NCBI GenBank assembly: GCA_026710565.1
Contig: JAPOQV010000585.1
Location: 1 to 17,689 of the forward strand
Origin: Spirochaetaceae bacterium
Lineage (GTDB): Bacteria > Spirochaetota > Spirochaetia > SZUA-6 > Bin103
DNA length: 17,689 nucleotides
Reading direction: 5' to 3'
A program made the translations under genes and the position numbers. Each line of letters opens with the position of its first letter. Within the stretch, counting starts at the first letter, position 1. Of the stretch, positions 13,757 to 17,689 are shown piece by piece. The notes beneath the pieces are model-generated. The model worked only from the letters and a program-made list of their open reading frames with translations. It did not search any database and was not told the origin of the DNA.

Positions 13757-14995
13757 ATGACCCGAGAGGAGCTCCTGGAACTGATCCGTGCGGGGGAGAA
13801 CTCCGGCGTCGAGTTCAAGCGGGACGAACTGCGGCCCGAGCAACTGGCGCGAGAGGTGGCAGCGCTGGCCAACTTCCAGGGAGGACGCGTGCTGCTGGGC
13901 GTGGAGGACGACGGGACGATTACCGGGATTCGCCGCGCGGGCCTGGAGCGATGGGTCATGGACACGGTGTTCGGCCATATGGTCCATCCGCTGTTGCTGC
14001 CGTTCTACGAAGAGGTGCCGGTCGCCCCTGATCGCCGCGTCGCCGTCGTCACGGTCACGCAGGGTCCCGTCAAGCCGTACGTGGTCCGGCAGCGCGGCCG
14101 CGAAGACATCTACGTGCGCGTCGGCAGCACCTCGCGGCTGGCCACGAGGGAGCAGCAGGCGCGGCTGTTCGCCACAGGCGGTCTGCTGCACACGGAGATG
14201 CTGCCGGTTTCGGGCAGCGGCCTTGCCCATCTCAGTCGGGAACGCCTGGCAGACTACCTCACCACGATCGTGGGAGAACCGAGCGCGCCGCAGGATGAAG
14301 CGGCGTGGCACGAACGCCTGTGCGCTCTGGGCTTCATGGTGGAACGCGACGCCGGCCCGCCCACGTGCACGATCGCGGGGCTGCTGCTGTTTGGGTACCG
14401 TCCGCGCCGCCTGCTGCGCCATGCTGGCGTACGCTGGATGTGCTTCAAGGGGCGGGAAAAGGCGTACGACGCACTGGATGATCAGGTGATCGAGGGGCCG
14501 CTCACCGGCCTCTGGCGGGACTTGCCAGGCGGGCGCGAACTGGTCGAGAAGGGACTCATCGAACGTCTCGCGGACGCCATGCGCCCGTTCGTCTCCGAGG
14601 AGCCCGGCGCGGTGGATGAGTCGATGCGCCGGGAACGGCGCTGGTACTACCCGCTCGAAGCGCTGCGCGAAGGCGTCGTCAACGCGCTGACCCATCGCGA
14701 CTGGACGCGCTATGAGGAAGTGGAGGTCGTCCGTTACGTCGATCGGATAGAGATCGTGAGCCCCGGCGCCCTGCAGAACGGCATGACGGTCGCCAAGATG
14801 ATCGCCGGCCAACGTGCACCGCGCAATCTGCTCATCTCCGAGGTGCTGCGCGACTACAACTATGCCGACGCGCGCGGCATGGGCGTGCGCAACAGGATCA
14901 TGCCGCTGATGCGCGCCCGCAACGGCATGGACCCCGAGTTCGAAGCGACCGATGACTACTTGAGGCTGACGCTGCGCCGCGGCGCAGAACGCTGA
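13757..14995 (+). CDS. Schlafen AlbA_2 domain plus GHKL ATPase protein (RecG-related, COG2865-like)
   Basis: A 412-residue protein with two recognisable parts. The N-terminal half is an AlbA_2 (Schlafen-core) domain: MTREELLELIRAGENSGVEF with Glu19 and Lys21 of the E-F-K motif, then ALANFQGGRVLLGVEDDGTI and DIYVRVGSTSRLA. The C-terminal part resembles HATPase_c_4 of the GHKL fold: REGVVNALTHRDW with Asn309 of the N-box and His313, RIEIVSPG, and a glycine turn in DARGMGVRNRIMPL. Such proteins are often annotated as putative transcriptional regulators or RecG-like helicases, but lack helicase motifs; their biochemical role is mostly unknown. The ATG is preceded by GGAGG. It is the only plus-strand gene in the right half, divergent from the SMP-30 gene and convergent with sbcC across 42 bases with no clear terminator. 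Confidence 0.92.
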   Translation: MTREELLELIRAGENSGVEFKRDELRPEQLAREVAALANFQGGRVLLGVEDDGTITGIRRAGLERWVMDTVFGHMVHPLLLPFYEEVPVAPDRRVAVVTVTQGPVKPYVVRQRGREDIYVRVGSTSRLATREQQARLFATGGLLHTEMLPVSGSGLAHLSRERLADYLTTIVGEPSAPQDEAAWHERLCALGFMVERDAGPPTCTIAGLLLFGYRPRRLLRHAGVRWMCFKGREKAYDALDDQVIEGPLTGLWRDLPGGRELVEKGLIERLADAMRPFVSEEPGAVDESMRRERRWYYPLEALREGVVNALTHRDWTRYEEVEVVRYVDRIEIVSPGALQNGMTVAKMIAGQRAPRNLLISEVLRDYNYADARGMGVRNRIMPLMRARNGMDPEFEATDDYLRLTLRRGAER

Positions 14996-15037
14996 AACCA
15001 GGGTGGTGGCGGAGGGCAAGGAGGTAGCCCGCGTCCA

Positions 15038-17689
15038 TTACAGATCGCGTATGACCCGGACCGTTGAGGAGCCTTGAAGCCTGGTTACCTGGATCTGCTG
15101 GGAGAACTCGGAGCGCAGTTCCGGGATGTGGGTGATGACGCCGACCATGCGGCCGGCGACCTGAAGGCTCTGGATGGTCTCGGAGACCGTCGCAAGGGTA
15201 TCCGGGTCGAGCGTGCCGAAGCCCTCGTCGATGAACAGGCTGTCGAGGTTCACGGCGCCCGCCGCATCCTGCACCTGCCTGCTGAGCTCCAGGGCCAGGG
15301 ACAGTGAGGTGAGGAAGGTCTCGCCGCCGCTCAGCGTGTCGCTGATCCGCGTCTCGTCGGCGTTGTCGTGGTCGACGACCAGGATCTGGTCTTCCTGGAA
15401 CGTCAGCGAGTAGCGCTCGGCGGACAACGTGAACAGCCGGCCCGATGCCCCCTGCACCAGCTTCGTGAAGCTGTCCTCCAGGACGTACGCCTGGAACCGG
15501 TCGCTGCGGAGATCGGTGGCCAAGCCGCTGTAGAGGCGATGGTCGTCTCTCATGGCCTGCAACTGCTCGTGGAGTGCCCGCGCCCGCGCAAGGCGCCCGG
15601 TCATCGTCTCGACCTGCTGACCGAGGTGCGCGTTCATCGTGACGAGCTGCTCGACTTCGCCCTTGATCCGCCGGTCGTTGGCACTCGCATCATCGAGCTG
15701 TTCGTCCGAGACCCGCTCGCCACCCAGTTCGTTCTGCAGGTCGCGGACGCGCAGCTCGGTGGCGTGCAGATCGCGCGCGTAGGCGGCGACGGACTCGCTC
15801 AATCGGGCCTGTGCCGTATCGTCCCGCACGGCGTTACGAACGTCGCCCACGCTGTCGAAGCGTGCCTGGGCGACGTGTCGGTCACGCTGCTCGATCCGGG
15901 CCGCCGCTTCCCGGTCCGCCTCACCGGCGGCTCGCTCGCGGTCCCCGCGGGCCTGCTGGGCCTTCGCCAATTCGCGGCGGGCTTCCGCCTGCGCTGCCAT
16001 GGCCTCCCTGTGTCCGGCTTCCAGAACATCGATGCGAGAGGACAGGTCCGTCCGTTCCTGTCCGGGGTCGGTGGACCGGGTGACCTCTGCGATCTCGGCT
16101 TGCACGGCCCGGAGCCGCTCCTCATCCGCGGTGACTTCCGCAACCCGGTCGCGCAGATCGCTCCGTACCCGGTCGAGCTCGCTGCGCGTGGTCTGCTCGC
16201 TTCGGCGCAGGTCGCTCAAGTGGAGCTCTGCCGTCTCAAGACGATCTTGCGCGTCCTCGAAGGAGCTGCGGGCAGCCGCCGTCGTCTCGATCTGCTGCCG
16301 AAACCAGTCATCGACGGCATCGTCGTCCACCGGGACGCGGCCGCCGATGGCATCCCGGATTTCGGCTGCCAGTCGGCGGATGTCCGCACGCGCCTTGTCC
16401 GTGGTGCCGTTCACCTCGGTCAGTGCTTCCTGGGCGGCGCGGAGACTGCCTTGCGCCCTTGTCAGTGCCGTGATCGCGTCCTGCGCGTCGTCGCGCACTC
16501 GCCGGAGCGTGGCACTCGCCTCGTCGCGGTCCGCGCGGGCGGCTGCGACATCAGGGTGCAGGTCGGCCGCCGGCGGATCGGCCACGAGTTGCGCACAGAC
16601 CGGGCACGGGGCTCCAGCCGCCAGTGATCCGCGCAGATCGTTGGCGGCGTCCTGACGATGGACCGCGTGCAGTGACTCCTCCGCGGCCGTCAGGCTGTGC
16701 TCTGCGTCGAGCAGAGCGTTCTCTCTCTCCCGCGCCTGGCCCGTGAGCCGCTCGAGCTCAACGGCCAGATCATCGACCGTCTTGCGCCGCCGCTCCTGTT
16801 CAGGCTTCGCATCCCGAAGCTGTCCGCGGGCGATCGTGAGTCTCGTCGCCGGCTCGCGGGCACGGTCGAGTGCGGCGTCGAGTCCGGCGTCGTAACCGAT
16901 GACGTCGAGCTCGGCGCGGGCCGCCACCGCTGAGGCATGCTGTCGTGCGATTTCCTCCGCGAACTGCTCCAGGCGTCGGCTACCCTGTTCGAGTTCCTGG
17001 TCGAGCTCCTCGATCCGGGTGCGTCTCCTGCCAATTTCGGTCTCGAGTCTCTTGAGCTCGGGAAGCCGTCCGAGTATCCGATCAAGACTGGCCACGCGGT
17101 CACGCAGGGCGGGAATCTCCTCCGCCTGCTCCTGGGCACGTGCCAGCTCCCGCGCACGCACCTCATGGACGCGTGCGGCCGCTTCGTTCGCTTGCCTGGC
17201 TTCCTGCGCGGCGTTTCTTGCGTGGCCGGCATCCTGCTCGGCCCGGTCGGCCTCCTCGATCAGTGGAAGCAGCGCCGCGGCCCGGCGCGCCGCGTCAAGC
17301 TCACTCCGCGCTTCCTCGATCTGCGGGGTGATGCCGTGGAGCTCCGCCAGCCGTGTCTCGCTCTTCACAAGGTCGACCGTCTTCGCGTGTCGATCCCGGA
17401 TCTCGATCAGCCGGGACTCGGCGACTTCGCTCTCCTTGCGCCGCTCTGCGAGCCTCGCTTCCGCCTGCTGCAACTCACCCTGCAAGGCCGCCAGCGCCGC
17501 CTCGGAGACGCCGTCGTACTCCTCGCGGAGGCGCTGCTCCAGCGCGTCGAGCTCGTGCTTCTTCCGGCTCGACGTGTCCTGCGCGGGCTGCCGCATCCGC
17601 TCGGACACCTCGAGCCCCAGCCGCCGGCGCAGCATCTCGCGGCGGTTGGGCGGGTCGGCCCTCCGGGAATTCGCGACGTCCCCCTGCCG
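15038..17689 (-). CDS. sbcC: SbcC, ATPase subunit of the SbcCD DNA exonuclease, N-terminus off the right edge
   Basis: The reading frame stays open to the last base, so 883 residues are visible and the N-terminal ATPase half (Walker A) is missing. The first visible residues (RQGDVANSRRADPPNRREML, then LGLEVSERM) match the Q-loop region of SbcC/Rad50; an internal ATG at 17635 is not the true start. A long coiled coil rich in Glu, Arg and Ala follows, broken near the middle by the zinc hook Cys-Pro-Val-Cys (visible residues 362-365), then the returning coil. The C-terminal ATPase half has LSGGE (about 15320-15334) and the Walker B segment LFIDEGFGTLD (about 15206-15238). SbcC holds DNA ends and drives the SbcD nuclease against hairpins and blocked ends. 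sbcD would be expected just beyond the right edge on the same strand. Confidence 0.96.
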   Translation of the reverse strand, partial: RQGDVANSRRADPPNRREMLRRRLGLEVSERMRQPAQDTSSRKKHELDALEQRLREEYDGVSEAALAALQGELQQAEARLAERRKESEVAESRLIEIRDRHAKTVDLVKSETRLAELHGITPQIEEARSELDAARRAAALLPLIEEADRAEQDAGHARNAAQEARQANEAAARVHEVRARELARAQEQAEEIPALRDRVASLDRILGRLPELKRLETEIGRRRTRIEELDQELEQGSRRLEQFAEEIARQHASAVAARAELDVIGYDAGLDAALDRAREPATRLTIARGQLRDAKPEQERRRKTVDDLAVELERLTGQARERENALLDAEHSLTAAEESLHAVHRQDAANDLRGSLAAGAPCPVCAQLVADPPAADLHPDVAAARADRDEASATLRRVRDDAQDAITALTRAQGSLRAAQEALTEVNGTTDKARADIRRLAAEIRDAIGGRVPVDDDAVDDWFRQQIETTAAARSSFEDAQDRLETAELHLSDLRRSEQTTRSELDRVRSDLRDRVAEVTADEERLRAVQAEIAEVTRSTDPGQERTDLSSRIDVLEAGHREAMAAQAEARRELAKAQQARGDRERAAGEADREAAARIEQRDRHVAQARFDSVGDVRNAVRDDTAQARLSESVAAYARDLHATELRVRDLQNELGGERVSDEQLDDASANDRRIKGEVEQLVTMNAHLGQQVETMTGRLARARALHEQLQAMRDDHRLYSGLATDLRSDRFQAYVLEDSFTKLVQGASGRLFTLSAERYSLTFQEDQILVVDHDNADETRISDTLSGGETFLTSLSLALELSRQVQDAAGAVNLDSLFIDEGFGTLDPDTLATVSETIQSLQVAGRMVGVITHIPELRSEFSQQIQVTRLQGSSTVRVIRDL

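Noticed and set aside
14996..15037. The short gap between the converging AlbA_2 gene and sbcC as a terminator
   Set aside because: Only a four-pair GGGC/GCCC stem with a long loop and no T run is visible, too weak to call.
15368..16627. A 419-codon plus-strand frame inside sbcC
   Set aside because: It lies opposite the sbcC coiled coil and zinc hook; no independent motif or start signal was found.

Overview
This is a high-GC bacterial window, densely coded and with no intergenic gap above about 125 bases. The solute-binding protein has a cleavable signal peptide (A-F-A before Gln) and no lipobox cysteine, which fits a diderm with a periplasm. The mix of MocA-type oxidoreductases, a BNR-repeat sialidase-like protein, three sulfatases, an Fe(II)/2-oxoglutarate oxygenase, an SMP-30 hydrolase and a peptide/oligosaccharide-type ABC importer, with no SusC/SusD pair, suggests an environmental or host-associated heterotroph that consumes sulfated carbohydrate-like compounds. 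The lineage cannot be fixed from this sequence; no rRNA, tRNA, mobile element or CRISPR array was seen.

Layout. (1) 1-1860, minus strand: two adjacent Gfo/Idh/MocA oxidoreductases, the distal one running off the left edge. (2) 1947-3224, plus strand: a BNR/Asp-box sialidase-like protein, divergent from the oxidoreductases across an 86-base gap. (3) 3256-13641, minus strand: a probable long transcription unit read right to left: SMP-30/gluconolactonase-like, PhyH-like dioxygenase (preceded by a possible coupled small ORF), sulfatase, solute-binding protein, two ABC permeases, sulfatase, sulfatase. The downstream genes abut or overlap, whereas the solute-binding protein has its own candidate promoter and strong ribosome binding site and is followed by a large hairpin. 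(4) 13757-14995, plus strand: a Schlafen AlbA_2 plus GHKL-ATPase protein. (5) 15038-17689, minus strand: SbcC, with its N-terminus beyond the right edge.

How it may work together (inference): the importer brings a sulfated, sugar-like solute into the cytoplasm. Three sulfatases without signal peptides remove sulfate there, and the SMP-30 hydrolase, PhyH oxygenase and MocA oxidoreductases process the desulfated product. The importer has no ATP-binding subunit in the window and no sulfatase-maturing enzyme is present, so both must be supplied from elsewhere. The AlbA_2/GHKL gene and sbcC look unrelated to this catabolic block.

The most useful structural observations are: a sulfatase at 4638-6056 whose only sensible start is CTG; a long hairpin between binding-protein and permease genes; a 16-base perfect palindrome directly upstream of a candidate promoter for the binding protein; and two closely related sulfatase paralogues flanking the transporter.
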